Source: Serripes groenlandicus (Eukaryota; Mollusca; Bivalvia; Cardiida; Cardiidae). Taken from it: a stretch of DNA of 64,000 nt. Made by a program: the position numbers and the translations under genes. The stretch lies in the NCBI GenBank assembly GCA_031761405.1, contig JASEVX010000011.1, positions 40,138,876-40,202,875 of the forward strand, written 5' to 3'. Positions 1 to 11,800 of the stretch are shown piece after piece; the stretch's first letter is position 1; every line of letters begins with the position of its first letter. Under the pieces are notes generated by a model. It was not told where the DNA came from. It saw nothing but the letters and a program-made list of their open reading frames with translations, and searched no databases.

Positions 1-106
1 TGTTGAGTCAATGCGACACTGTTGTGGAGTCAATGCGACACTGTTGTGGAGTCAATGCGACACTGTTGTGGAGTCAATACGACACTGTTGTGGAGTCAAT
101 ACGACC
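1..106. repeat. 22-bp tandem repeat
   Basis: About five head-to-tail copies of a 22-bp unit (GTCAATGCGACACTGTTGTG plus GA), running off the left edge. The two right-most copies change GCGAC to ACGAC. Confidence 0.95.
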
Positions 107-620
107 ACAAATTGCTATACATGCTGCTTGTATCTTTTCAAGAAGAAAGTGTAAAACTGGAAGGCAAAGTGGGTCATCATTGAAAATAAAAGCTCAAGTA
201 TGTTTGTAAGTTTTTATTAATTTTTTCTTCAACGTAACAGGAGTAATTTTATCATTCTTTTTTATCCTTTTTCTTTTCTTTGAGAAAACATAAAATGGCT
301 TTATCACATAATCCAAGGTTCTTCTTTACATTTTTGGACAACTTTCAAAAAATTATTTTGAAAAACTGCCATTAAATTGGTATTTTCCCCTCTAACAATA
401 TATTGATATTTATAACTTAAAATTTCAACCCATATTTTTTCAAAAGTTTGACATTTCATTAGTTGCTAGCCTTCAAACATCTGAAAAATAAATTCTAAAT
501 TTAATACTTGATTACAGAGTTGAAGACATTGTAGGAAAAGGAGAAAATGCTTGAGCAAATTCTCCTTTTTCCCACAATGTATTCAAATGTTGTCTGTATC
601 AGGGCGAGGGTTAAATATCC
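107..620. other. AT-rich intergenic DNA with decayed MITE
   Basis: No gene seen. From about 515 to 614 a truncated relative of the TTAA MITE remains, with the hairpin (GAGAAAATGCTTGAGCAAATTCTC-like) and a GAGGGTTAA end. Confidence 0.5.
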
Positions 621-848
621 TTAACCCTTTCCCTCATACGACAATTCTGCAGCAGACGACTTCGAACTTATTTTGTCAAAAAATGGAATATCTGTTATTG
701 AATGGATAACCTATGACTAAAAGTGGAAAACATTGTGTCAAAAGGAGAAATTGCTTGTTTTGAGCAATTTCTAAATTTGTCACAATGTTTTCAAAAAGCT
801 GTCTGCTGCAAATGCGTCAGAAAGCGTCTATATGAGGTAAAGGGTTAA
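621..848. mobile_element. TTAA MITE (piggyBac-like), family description
   Basis: Bounded by TTAA on both sides with ends CCCTTTCC.../...(G)GAAAGGG. Next to the ends come CTGCAGCAGACGAC-type inverted blocks, and off-centre there is a palindrome built around AGAAATTGCTC/GAGCAATTTCT. TTAA target sites and CCC-starting inverted ends are typical of piggyBac-superfamily non-autonomous elements (established knowledge); no transposase copy is in the window. Two orientations are distinguishable: here the CATACGACAATTCTGCAG end is on the left. Confidence 0.85.
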
Positions 849-1176
849 TTGATGTATTGAAAATCAATCAAAGACCAAGCCATACAAATTTTAGGCAGGC
901 TAAATACAATATTTTAACCCTTTCCAAATCACAACAAATCTGTAGCAGATTACTTATAAAACATTTAAGCAAAAGATATAAAAAATCTCAAAAGAATCAT
1001 AGAAAAGCATTTAACAGATTATTATTCTGAGAAATTCCTCCTTTTGCCACAATATTTTTAACAGTATTCTGCTGCAGATGCATCTATTTTGAAATGTTTC
1101 TGCAGGTTGAAAAGGCCCAAGGGTTTCTGTGTGATGACTTGCCTGTGCATTAACAGTCTAACAAGTCCTCATTATT

Positions 1177-1380
1177 TTAACCCTTTCCCATCTGCAGACG
1201 CATTTTGACGCAAAAGCAGCAGACGACTTTTGAAAACATTGTGGCCAAAGGTGAAATTGCTCATGATGAGCAATTTCATCTTTGGCCACAATGCTATCTT
1301 TTATGGAGATTTTTCAGGTTTTTGTCACTATGTTTTCAAAGTTGTCTGCTGCAGATTTGCCGTATGTGGGAAAGGGTTAA
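1177..1380. mobile_element. TTAA MITE, older subfamily, best hairpin
   Basis: Both TTAA ends are present. The left end is TCTGCAGACGCATTTTGACG. Its inner palindrome (1237-1293) pairs 28 nt with 28 nt with a single G/A difference, the cleanest hairpin of the family here. Confidence 0.85.
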
Positions 1381-1439
1381 CAGATACATATCCAAATCAG
1401 CTATGCTTCAAATAAACAAACTATAGGGCATTTGGGACC

Positions 1440-1980
1440 ATTGAAGAATAAACCTTTTACAACATACAACAAAATCGCAGCAGATGACTTGGCAAACATC
1501 CCGTGAAAAATATAGAAAATGTCTTTAATTCAAAAAGTACATGCTTAATCATTTTATAAGAGTCGAAAATAGTAAATCAAACAGAAAAAATGCTCATTTT
1601 GAGCAGTTTCACCTTTTGCCACACTTTTTTCAAAGGTTGTATGCAGCTGGGAAAAGGCCAAGATTAACCTATGTCCCCACGCCATCTGATGGAAGAATGT
1701 TGGGTTGATCTAGATCTGGATGGTTTTCTTAGGGCCCGTCCGAAACTCCAAAAGCATTTTACCTTTTCCACAATACAGATCACTTTGGATGTCCATACAA
1801 GCAGATGCCATTCCAGATTGTAGTAGACTCTTGAAAAAAAAGATGCGTTTTGAAAACATTGTGACAAAAGGAGAAATTGCTCATTATGAGCAAAATTCTC
1901 CCAATGTCAAAATGTTTTCAACAATTTTGTCTTTATAATTTCAGTCTTCTACTTCAGATTTGTCATGTGGGAAAGGGTGA
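1440..1980. mobile_element. Two decayed TTAA MITEs
   Basis: Family blocks (ATCGCAGCAGATGAC, GAAAACATTGTGACAAAAGGAG, GTCATGTGGGAAAGGGTGA) survive in order, but the ends are mutated and a non-repeat piece (about 1690-1830) separates them. Confidence 0.55.
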
Positions 1981-2660
1981 TATGTTTTAAATTTGGATGT
2001 GCCTGTAAGTATATCTGATAACAGGTCACAGAACTGTTCATCACAATCCGATTGGAAATGGATGATCTGTACAATACTTTCATTGAAACAATTCGGGTGA
2101 AAAGGGGTATTATAGCATCTGCCAAGAGTGTAGAATAGGCCCGGACTCGGTCTATATCTCGAAGAGCCATATTTGTAACTTCTGACATAAAAACTACAAG
2201 TGTTGACTGCTTTGCTAATTTATGGGTATGCAAAAATACCCCTTTTTGATTGAAGTGGCTTTATTAAATTTTGCCAAAAAGATCGTTCTGAAGAGAAGAA
2301 CAAGTTAAAACATCTAAGCATATAAAAACATTTAAAAAAATATTTTTGAAACTTTTTAAAAAAAGAAAAGATTTTACTTCAATAAATTATCTCATGATTT
2401 CATTTAGTTCTAAAAAAATAATAATCATAACATGCATTGTTCCCTGACACAGACCATTTAATGTTTTATGAATCTTGACAGAAGTCAACATATGAAAACA
2501 ATAATTGAAAAAGTAAGTTGAACAAAATTGTGTAAAATTTCATTCGTTGTTTGATGCCAATGCCACCTTAATCAGGGAAAAAATAAGTCATAATTATCAT
2601 TGTCTTCTGATGTTGCTCATGTACATCCATGAATCAGAATTTCTAAAGAGTAAAAAAAAA
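1981..2660. other. Intergenic AT-rich DNA
   Basis: Nothing recognisable apart from homopolymer A and T runs. A 94-codon minus-strand open frame at 1949-2233 has no recognisable motif and is not called. Confidence 0.4.
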
Positions 2661-2663
2661 AAG

Positions 2664-3442
2664 AGACCCTATGCTCTACTGGGATGGGGACAACAAAGAG
2701 AAAGAGGAATAATTATCAGATACTAAATGGAGCCTCTATTATAAGAAAGGAACCCAGCTCTCATGGATATCCAACTACTGTATAAGTTTGATTGAGATAC
2801 AATCAAAACTGAAGACTTTATCGCGTTCACAAGGTCTATTATAGCAATCAAAACTGTAGACTTTATCGCATTCACAAGCTCTATTATAGCAATTTTGACA
2901 ATTTCAAGGGCCATAATCCAGTCTTGCATGGACGGATCTAGCTGGTTTGCCAAAGGAACCAAACTCTCATGGATGCCTAACTACTGTGTAAATTTGTTGA
3001 AGATCAGATACTAAATGGAGCCTCTATTGTGTTCACAAGCTCTATTATAAGAATTTCGACAATTCCAAGGGCCATAATCAAGTCTTGCATGGCCGGATCT
3101 GGCTGGTTTTCAAAAGGAACCAAGCTCTCATGGATACCTAACTACTGTGTAAGTTTGGTGAAGATCAGATAGTAAATGGAGCCTCTATTGTGTTCACAAG
3201 CTCTATTATAGCAATTTTGACAATTTCAAGGGCCATAATCCAGTCTTGCATGGGCGGATCTGGCTGGTTTGAGAAAGGAACCGAGCTCTCTTCTCATGGA
3301 TATCTAACTACTGTATAAGTTTGATTGAGATACAATTAAAACTGAAGACTATCGCGTTCACAAGCAATTGTTTACGCGCACAAATGACAGACACCACGCC
3401 ACGGCATAAGCTCTTCTGGCCTTTGGCCAGTAGAGCTAAAAA
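2664..3442. mobile_element. AACAAGAG-superfamily-like element with tandem core repeats
   Basis: Three to four imperfect ~150-bp units (each with TGGAGCCTCTATTGTGTTCA, AAGGGCCATAATCCAGTCTT and AACCAAGCTCTCATGGATA-like blocks) end in a hairpin, AGCTCTTCTGGCC / GGCCAGTAGAGCT, directly followed by AAAAA. The architecture is the same as the pearl-like elements, the body is different. Confidence 0.6.
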
Positions 3443-3886
3443 TGGATCCCCACTAAAACGTATTTAACAAAAACTTCATTTTTTTTTTAAAAGGTGGGGT
3501 TAACATATCAAAAGCAATGTCTTTCCCTTTCTTGTTAAATAAAATGTATGTATATGAGCCTGTCCATGGGCAAAGTAACAAGTTTGTGAACATTGTAGAA
3601 CCAGATCAGCATGAGCATTCATACAGCCAGATCAAGATCTACTGTTCACATGTTACTTACACAAGCTTTTTAGAAGCTTCCGTCAAGGCCGAGTACAAGA
3701 AGAGATCATGCTGTGCATCCACACAGCCTGAGAAGGATCTACAGCTCTCAAATAATTACACTAGGCTGTTAAAAGCTTCTTTCAACTTGTGTTGATTCTG
3801 ATTAGACTGAGCAACTGGACAGGCTGATCTGAACCTACAGTGTTAAGAGACTTGTATTTATTCTCATGCACTGGCCGACATTTTAC

Positions 3887-4103
3887 TTAACCCTTTTCCA
3901 TATACAATCAATCTGCAGCAGACGACAATGAAAATTTCTACTAAATAATACGGAAAATCTTTATAATTGTAGGTATAATTACTGAAAAAAGTTGAAAACT
4001 TTGTGGCTAAAGAAGAAATTGCTTGTTTTGAGCAATTTCTCCTTTGTCGCTTTGTTTTTAAAAGTCGTCTGCTGCAGATTTATTGTATGTGTGTAAGGGT
4101 TAA
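3887..4103. mobile_element. TTAA MITE
   Basis: TTAACCCTTTTCC at left, GTGTAAGGGTTAA at right, with the palindrome GAAATTGCTTGTTTTGAGCAATTTCTCC in the right half. It is the nearest repeat beyond the gene's presumed polyadenylation site. Confidence 0.8.
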
Positions 4104-4393
4104 ATATATCAGAAGAATACTTCACAGACATTTCCCATAAAGAATTTTACTATTTGCTTTTATTTAAATCAATCCAACCAAAGATATGAATAAACACTAA
4201 GGTAAGAACTTTCTAAAAAAAAATTAGAAACATTATAGGTAAAGAAAAATGTGCTTATATTCACCATTTTTCCTTTAAATACAATGTTGTATTCTCTTAA
4301 AAAAGGTAATTTCTTTTATTCCTATTTTCCTATTAGATTGACCAGTTAATTATTTGAGAAATAAATAGGATTTTTTTGGCTAACTGTAACTAC

Positions 4394-5617
4394 TTTATTG
4401 CAACTGTAACATTTTAAACCGAGACAGAATCCATAAAAAAGAATAAAACAAATGTATTATTTGTACCTTCAGGGTTAATTCTGAATCCTTTGAAAAATTA
4501 AGCATAAAGGAGAAGGCTAAAACAAAGCTGCCATTTCTATCACTTAGATCCAGAATGTTTTCACACTTTTAAGAAATACTAAAAAACAGTTCTATAACTT
4601 GAAACTCATTGCTTTCAGAATTAAGATGATAAAACTGTTTGTCATGGGTTAAGCATTGTAAAATGTTATCATAAAATTATTGTCTAAAGTTTTCTCTTTT
4701 GTGATTTGACGCATTATGTGTTTTTAAAACGGAGCTCTTATGAGGAAATATCTATCCTGTGCTAAAATCCATATCTGATGTCCAAACACTATATTGGTAC
4801 CAACAAAACTGCCTTTAATTAAGTAATAGTTAACTCCATAGCCATGCCTTTCCTGATGGTATCACTTAATCTTTCTTTGTCATAGTTTGGCGAACTTACG
4901 TTTTCAGCGAGATGAAGATGGTTTATCTTGACTGTACACTTAAAATTGAGAAATATTGCCTGGTTACCTATATAATTATATATTTTACTATAGTTACTGA
5001 TTTCATGATATCTGTAACTATTTTTTTAAATATATTTGGAAACGGACAACCATCTTTCAAATATATCCTTCACAATTAGGCCATTTCATTTCTCTGAAAC
5101 AATGCTTGACTTTGATCAAGAGTTTTAGATCAGGTGTGTGTACATTGTGTTTTGAACTCCTTCTTTGACGGCTAAACCCAGTTGTGCAAGTATTCAAAGA
5201 GATGATACTTTTGACTACTGTCAATAAGGGTTTAAATACTTGACAAGACAGATTATGTCTAACAGAGACCTTGTCAGTCCTTTTCTAGGCATCTGAGAGA
5301 TGCATTAGAATTACTTTCATGCAGTAATCTCCTTCACTCCAGTCTCACGAGACTGCAATTGAACACAGATATAAGCCAGCTTGGGCTTGCGCTCCAATAT
5401 ATTTAATGGTTGATATTACTCAACGAACATCTCTGCCCTTTGAATCTTATAGTAAAGACGGAACTTCCTGCCCTGTCCTCTACTGTCAATGCAAGCCAAC
5501 CTCAGGAGAAAAGAACATCCAATCAACTACACCATTTTTAAAATCACGCAAAGCAAATTTTTTCTTATCTTAAAAAAGACCATTATATATCCAAAACAAG
5601 AGTTAAAATCAAGAACT
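4394..5617 (-). other. Presumed GIGYF 3'UTR
   Basis: Repeat-free DNA directly after the stop codon, unlike everything around it. Minus-strand polyadenylation signals are ATTAAA at 5407-5402 (about 210 bp after the stop) and AATAAA at 4399-4394. The lack of MITE insertions across ~1.2 kb fits transcribed, constrained 3'UTR sequence, with the distal signal the likelier end. Confidence 0.35.
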
Positions 5618-5836
5618 TCAACGTGGTGGACCAGGAGCAGCATCGCTGTCGATCTCTCCAACAAGCCGATTTGGATCGGCATGCACCGTGAATCCAAGGA
5701 TACTCGCGTCCACTTTCATCATCTTGTTCTTTTTCTTCTTGTTTGCTTTGCCTTTGGATGTCTCCTCATATGTGTTGATGATGGGCTGGCGTAACTCTCT
5801 GGGTGTGATGGCAGGAGCTGGTCCCCATATGCTGTC
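5618..5836 (-). CDS. GIGYF2: GIGYF exon 26 (C-terminus and stop; residues 1214-1285)
   Basis: 219 nt including TGA at 5620-5618, acceptor ATTACAG. Encodes [18 protein letters not shown], a poly-Lys run ([12 protein letters not shown]) and [17 protein letters not shown]. This equals the vertebrate SVWGMNHS...GKKKKKQKM and LLGFSVNASSERLNMGEIE end. The last exon is preceded by a 2.5-kb intron holding a pearl-like element and two MITEs. Confidence 0.96.
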   Translation of the reverse strand, partial: DSIWGPAPAITPRELRQPIINTYEETSKGKANKKKKNKMMKVDASILGFTVHADPNRLVGEIDSDAAPGPPR

Positions 5837-8800
5837 CTGTAATAGTACAATTGGGCTTTTGTAATACATGCAGAGATCCAGATAATGAGGCATATGAAGC
5901 TCTTTTATTCCACAACATATCTCTCTTATTATCCCAACAAACCCTATGATGTGGTACTCTAAACAAGAGGGCCATGATGGCCCTGGAATCGCTCACCTGA
6001 TTTTTTTTTTCACTTTAGCTATATAAGCCCCACCCCCTGGCAGCCATAGTTTCCGACCAATCAACTTGGCTTGAAGGAATCTGATAGAGGGTCACCCTAG
6101 GAACATTTCTACAAAATTATTTGAAAATCGGCCAGACACTTTTGGAGGAGAATTTTTTTTAAGTTTTCACTATAGCCATATAATGCAAAATAGCCCTGCC
6201 CACTAGCGGCCATGTTTTTTGACCAATCAACATGGCTTGAAGGAATCTGAAAGTGGGTCAACCAAGGAACATTTCTACAAAATTATTTGAAAATCGGCCT
6301 GACACTTTCGGAGAAGAAGATTTTTTAAGTTTTCACTATAGCCATATAAGGCAAAATAGCCCCGCCCCCCTGGCGGCCATGTTTTTCGACCAATCAACAT
6401 GGCTTGAAGGAATCTGATAGAGGGTCATCCAGGGAACATTTCTACAACATTATTTGAAAATCGGCCTGACACTTTCGGAGAAGATTTTTTAAGTTTTCAC
6501 TATAGCCATATAAGGCAAAATAGCCCCGCCCCCCTGGCGGCCATGTTTTTCGACCAATCAACATGGCTTGAAGGAATCTGAAAGTGGGTCACTTAAGGAA
6601 CATTTCTACAAAATTATTTGAAAATCGGCCTGACATTTTTCGGAGAAGAAGATTTTTTAAGTTTTCACTAGTTTTTTTCGTTTCGTTGCCATGGCAACCA
6701 GAATTCTGCATGGATCCCAAAAATGTTAAGGAATTCTGGTGAGGACATTGAGAGGATGCTTTCTGTGAAGTTTCATCCCAGTTGACCCACCGGTTACAGA
6801 GGAGAAAATGTTGACGGACGCCGGACGCCGGACATAGGGCGATCACAATAACTCACCTTGAGCACTTTGTGCACAGGTGAGCTAAAAATCGTCTCTTTCA
6901 GACGATTCTTTTGAGTACTCACATTATAGGATTAAAGGGTCAAATAAGGATTTTAACGCATGTAAAATGCCCCTTATATGGAACTCTAAACTTGACTGGT
7001 AAACTGACAATGGAAATGTGAACCCTATCTGTCTCCCTGCCAATAGTAAAATCTCGAGGCTGATATCAAACTAGTCATTCCCCTTTGAAAAGTTATCCTA
7101 GATTCTTGAATGCTCAACAAAAAGAAGAGTTGCCTTTAAATATGTCAGTATGTGAAAGCAAAAACAGATCCACTGGTAAACAGACAATGGATATGTGAAC
7201 CCTATCTGTCTCCCTGCCAATAGTAAAATCTCAAGGCTGATATCAAACTAGTCATTCCCCTTTGAAAAGTTATCCTAGATTCTTGAATGCTCAACACAAA
7301 TAAGAGTTGCCTTCAAATATGTCAGTAAGTGAAAGTCTGACGGATAGAAAACTGGGAAGTGATCCCTATGTGTCTCTCTGTCATAACAGGCAACACAATA
7401 ACTTGATTGACAGGGTTTATATATATGAGCTGCTCAAGGAATTTCGGGTCTTATTGCATCTCTCTTACTAGATCACTTAACCCTTTCCCTCATATAGACG
7501 CTTTCTGATGACTATGCAGCAGACGCCTTTTTGAAAACATAGTGACAAAAGAAGAAATTGCTCAAAACGAGCAATTTCTCCTTTTGCCACGATGTTTTCC
7601 ACTTTTAGTCATAAGTTATCCATTCAATTATAGAGATTTTCTATCTTTTGACAAAATATGTCAGTCGTCTGCTGCAGAATTGTCGTATGAGGGAAAGGGT
7701 TAAAGCTATATTACAGTATCAACTACTGTAGGACTACAATTCTAATTAACCAGATAACACCTGGCTCTTTACTAAATGTAAGTGGACAGAGAAGGCTCTG
7801 ATGAGACTGTGCATAATAGTGACAGCATATACACAAGCTCACCTGATCGTTAGTGTTCACAGATACACCAATACCCCTTACTTTCACACGTCGACAGACA
7901 CATCTCTAATACAATTGGGATCATTTCATTTGAATATTCAATGTAGGTACGACAAAATGATATACAGTTCATAATGAACAGTGCAGAAACTATTATACAA
8001 AGACCTTTATACTGCAATTACTTAGAAAGTAATTACTTTTCAATTTCATGCATTTGCAGATTTTTCTTTTTTGAAGAAAAAGTCAAAATTCCATAAAATA
8101 AGCCTGTCATGAAATAATTATTTTCATTGACCCAAATTTTAATTATTTCTTGAAATGTATCGCTGATTAACTTCAATCAATGGGGATGGGTAAACAGGTT
8201 CACATAGTATCTTAACCCTTTCACACAAATCTGAAGCAGGCGACTTAGGCGAAAAATATGGAAAATCATTATCAATGAAACTATGATTATCTAAGCTAGG
8301 CATAAGAAATTTCTCATTTTGCGATACAATGTTTTCGAAAATCATATGCGGCATATGTGTCTGCATGTGAGAAAGGGTAACTTACCTCTTGCACCGGTTT
8401 AGACTTGTTCCTATGCTGACTTCTCTTCTCCAGGAAGGCCTTACCAAAATCCTCTGCCATCCTTGACTCGCCTAGATAGGACCTTACATAGTCATGTACC
8501 TAGAATGGACCACATGGCAAAATATATATTCGATAAAAAGCACAAACTTTAGCCCCTTTCCTAACTTCAAAGTCTGCAGCAGTTGATTTTGGAAATATTG
8601 TGACAAAAGAAGAAATTTCTCATCAGGCCACAATACTTATAACTTTATTTAATAATCATACTGTCAATTATAGTGAATTACCATATATATGTTTGTCTAG
8701 ATGTCTTCAAAAATATCTGCTGAAGATTTATTGTACTTGGGAAAAGATTTAATATTTAAGTTTACATTTTGACGAATTTTTGGCAGGGAATTAATATTCA

Positions 8801-11800
8801 TTGAAAAGGTGAAATTGTCCATGATATCCCCTCATCTACAAAATGTTCAACTATGAGGATTATGGATAATGTTTGTTTCATGTGTCAAGCTTTTGCTCTT
8901 AAATAGTTTCTCTTATAAATATGAAAACAAATCTTGAATTAACCTTTGACAATTTACGAAATATCTCTAGCAGACGACTTTGAACGTATCCAAAGGAGAA
9001 ATGCTCATTATGATGTTTTCATAAGTAAGCTGTTGCTGATGTGATGAAAAAGCATCTACATGTGGGAAAGGGTTAAAATGACCTAGCTGGAGTTCATACC
9101 CTTGAGTCCTTGTTCTGATCTCACTGCTGTTTAGTTCTACAAAAACATTTCTAATAAATACTTGGCTTACCTCATACGGAGATTCCACCTCTTGTAAAAA
9201 CGCAATGAAGGTTGGTACTGTAAAACATTGATAATATATGGTGTAAACAAGTTGTTCATATAACATTCATATAAATACATTAGACTAGATAAGAGGGAGT
9301 GAAAAGGTCTTTTTCCCACAATATTTTACTTATTACTCATCCAAATCCTATTTTGTGGGTACTCAATAGAATCGTCTGATTGAGACGATTCTTTTGAGTA
9401 CCCACAATATACAGATTGAATGTCAAATAAGGATTTTAGAACATGAAAAATGCCCCTCTTATCTAGATCTCTTTAAATAGATGAGTCTAATTCCACTGAC
9501 AGCATACAGGTATGTCTTAATGTTGTTTGTTTTTCAATGTTGCTGCTGGAACATGAAGTTTCATATTTTATATGGTGTTGTTATAGGCTCTTTCAGCAAC
9601 TTTTCAGCTCTATCAAGGTTTCCTTGGTAAGTTATCAGTTCTACTGGTCTGTTCATCCTGAAACCAGGAAGTTAGTCGTAAAGCTGACTGACCCCTCAAT
9701 CCTGAGCCCCAATGAGCAAAAGCCATTACTATTATTTGTAAAGTCTTTGGTATTACCCAGCCACAGATCAAACCCACAATCTCCAGCAGCAAAGGCAGGT
9801 ATTATACAACTACACCACCAAAAGCAGTAAGAAAATATGAATGATACTTAAGAGTAAATAACTTTCCAAGAAAATGTTTATAGTGTTACAAAACCTTCAA
9901 AGAACAGTGTTAGTTTGGCATGTCTCATAAGTAATGATCGGGCAACACAAAAGTTCAAATTTTGAGATGGCATGCTGGCAAAATGCAGGTTAAAATTGCA
10001 AAAACGCATTGCAAAGTATGAATTTGTGAACTACCAATACTTCACCTATGAAAATTTCACTATGAAAACTAGTTTAAACTTTCATGTAAAATGCAAGTTG
10101 CTTTATCATCCAGCAAGTGGAAAAAATTGCACTTACAGAAATAAAAACAAATTGAAAGACAGCTGTATGACACTTACTATCGACAGATGTGTCCATATTT
10201 CTGAGTTGTTTCGCACACCACTGAGTGAAGTCATCCTCAGGTTTTACAGATGCCTGGAACAGTCTCTGGACTGCCTCCTGAAACGCACATACAAGTTTTC
10301 GTTTAGAAATTAAAATAATTACAGAGATATAGATCAGGAGAAACAAACAAGTCTTGCCACAGGATAATTTTCTTATTACTATATTAACTCTTTCCCACAT
10401 ACAGACACTTTCGGATGCCCATGCAGCAGAAGAATTTTGAAAACATTCTGGCAAAAGGATAAATTGCTCATGATGAGCAATTTCTCCTTATTGCCACAAT
10501 GTTTTCAACTCTATTCAATAATTAATTATCAGTTATAGAAACGTTCCCTGTTTTTGTCGAGATTATTTCTAAGTGGTCTGCAGCAGATTTGTTGCATGTG
10601 GGAAGATGTGGGAAAGGATTAACTCTTTCACTTCTGGAACCAATTTTGCAAAGAAAGTGCCACCAGAATCATCTGTGCTGACAGATCAGGGTCTACACCA
10701 TGTGTATTTTTGATACACTGTCAAACACATTGCAGCAAAAGGAGAAACAGCTTATTATTTATTAAGCAATTTTACCTTTCCCACAATGTTTGTTATAATC
10801 TTCTCCTGCATAGACATCGGGGAAAGGTCACCGGACTCATCTGTGCTGACAGATCAGGGTCTACACAATAAGATTTTTTTATCTTCGTATTCCAAGAATT
10901 GGCTATGGACATTTATAAATGAAGAGGTTGGACAATTTTCTTTTTTAAATTTAGCCCAGAAAGGGATAATCCATATACTGTGGGTACTTAGAAGAATTAT
11001 CTGGATATTTTATTCAATCAAGAGGGCATGATGGCCCTAGATCGCTCACCTGAATTATGCCATGTGATTTCTAATGCAAAACACATCAAGACAATTATTC
11101 TGACAAGAATCTCAAAAGCTTTTGTCAAGATTCAAATTTGTAATGGAAATCTTAAAATGGAACACTTCAAGCAAAGTGGAAAACATCATTATATGAATTC
11201 ATTGACCTTTCCCCGATGTCTATGCAGAAGAAGATTATTACAAACATTGTGGGAAAGGTAAAATTGCTTAATAAATAATAAGCTGTTTCTCCTTTTGCTG
11301 CAATGTGTTTGACAGTGTATCAAAAATATACATTTTCTCACTTCCACTTTTCAATATATGTTACATTTTTTTCCTCAGATGCTTTTCAAAGCAGACAACT
11401 CTATAAAAATAGCATATGATGTAAATGTGCAGAACTCTAGATAGGGAGCGTTTCGCTTGTTCTAAAATACTTTTTTACCCGCTAACCCTATGTTGTGGCT
11501 ATGCAAAGGTATCGTCTCAATGAGACAATTCTTTTGAGTACCCACAACATAGGGTTTGGTTGGATAATAAGAGAGATATCGTGGGGAAAAGCGTGTTAGA
11601 GTCAGGAGGTCAAAATGAGAAGACAGTACCTCTTCTTTCTTCTGTTTTGATGCCTTCACAGGTTTGTTCGAAACCTGCTTGTTCCTATTTTTGTTTTCAC
11701 CTCCCAGAGCTGGAAATTCCGCATTTGGTTTTCTGCAATATAAGGTTTCATCCCTTTAAAACAATGAAATTTCAATGATGATTTTTTTTATATGAAACAA

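Noticed and set aside
1205..1426. Open frames with [20 protein letters not shown] or FFSHYVF-like peptides, recurring at 1720, 8139, 28400, 28988, 42207, 42510, 61248 and elsewhere
   Set aside because: All fall on the TTAA MITE hairpin; they are repeat translations, not a gene family.
5489..5794. 101-codon plus-strand frame over the last GIGYF exon
   Set aside because: Antisense shadow of exon 26, whose minus-strand reading is clearly the conserved C-terminus.
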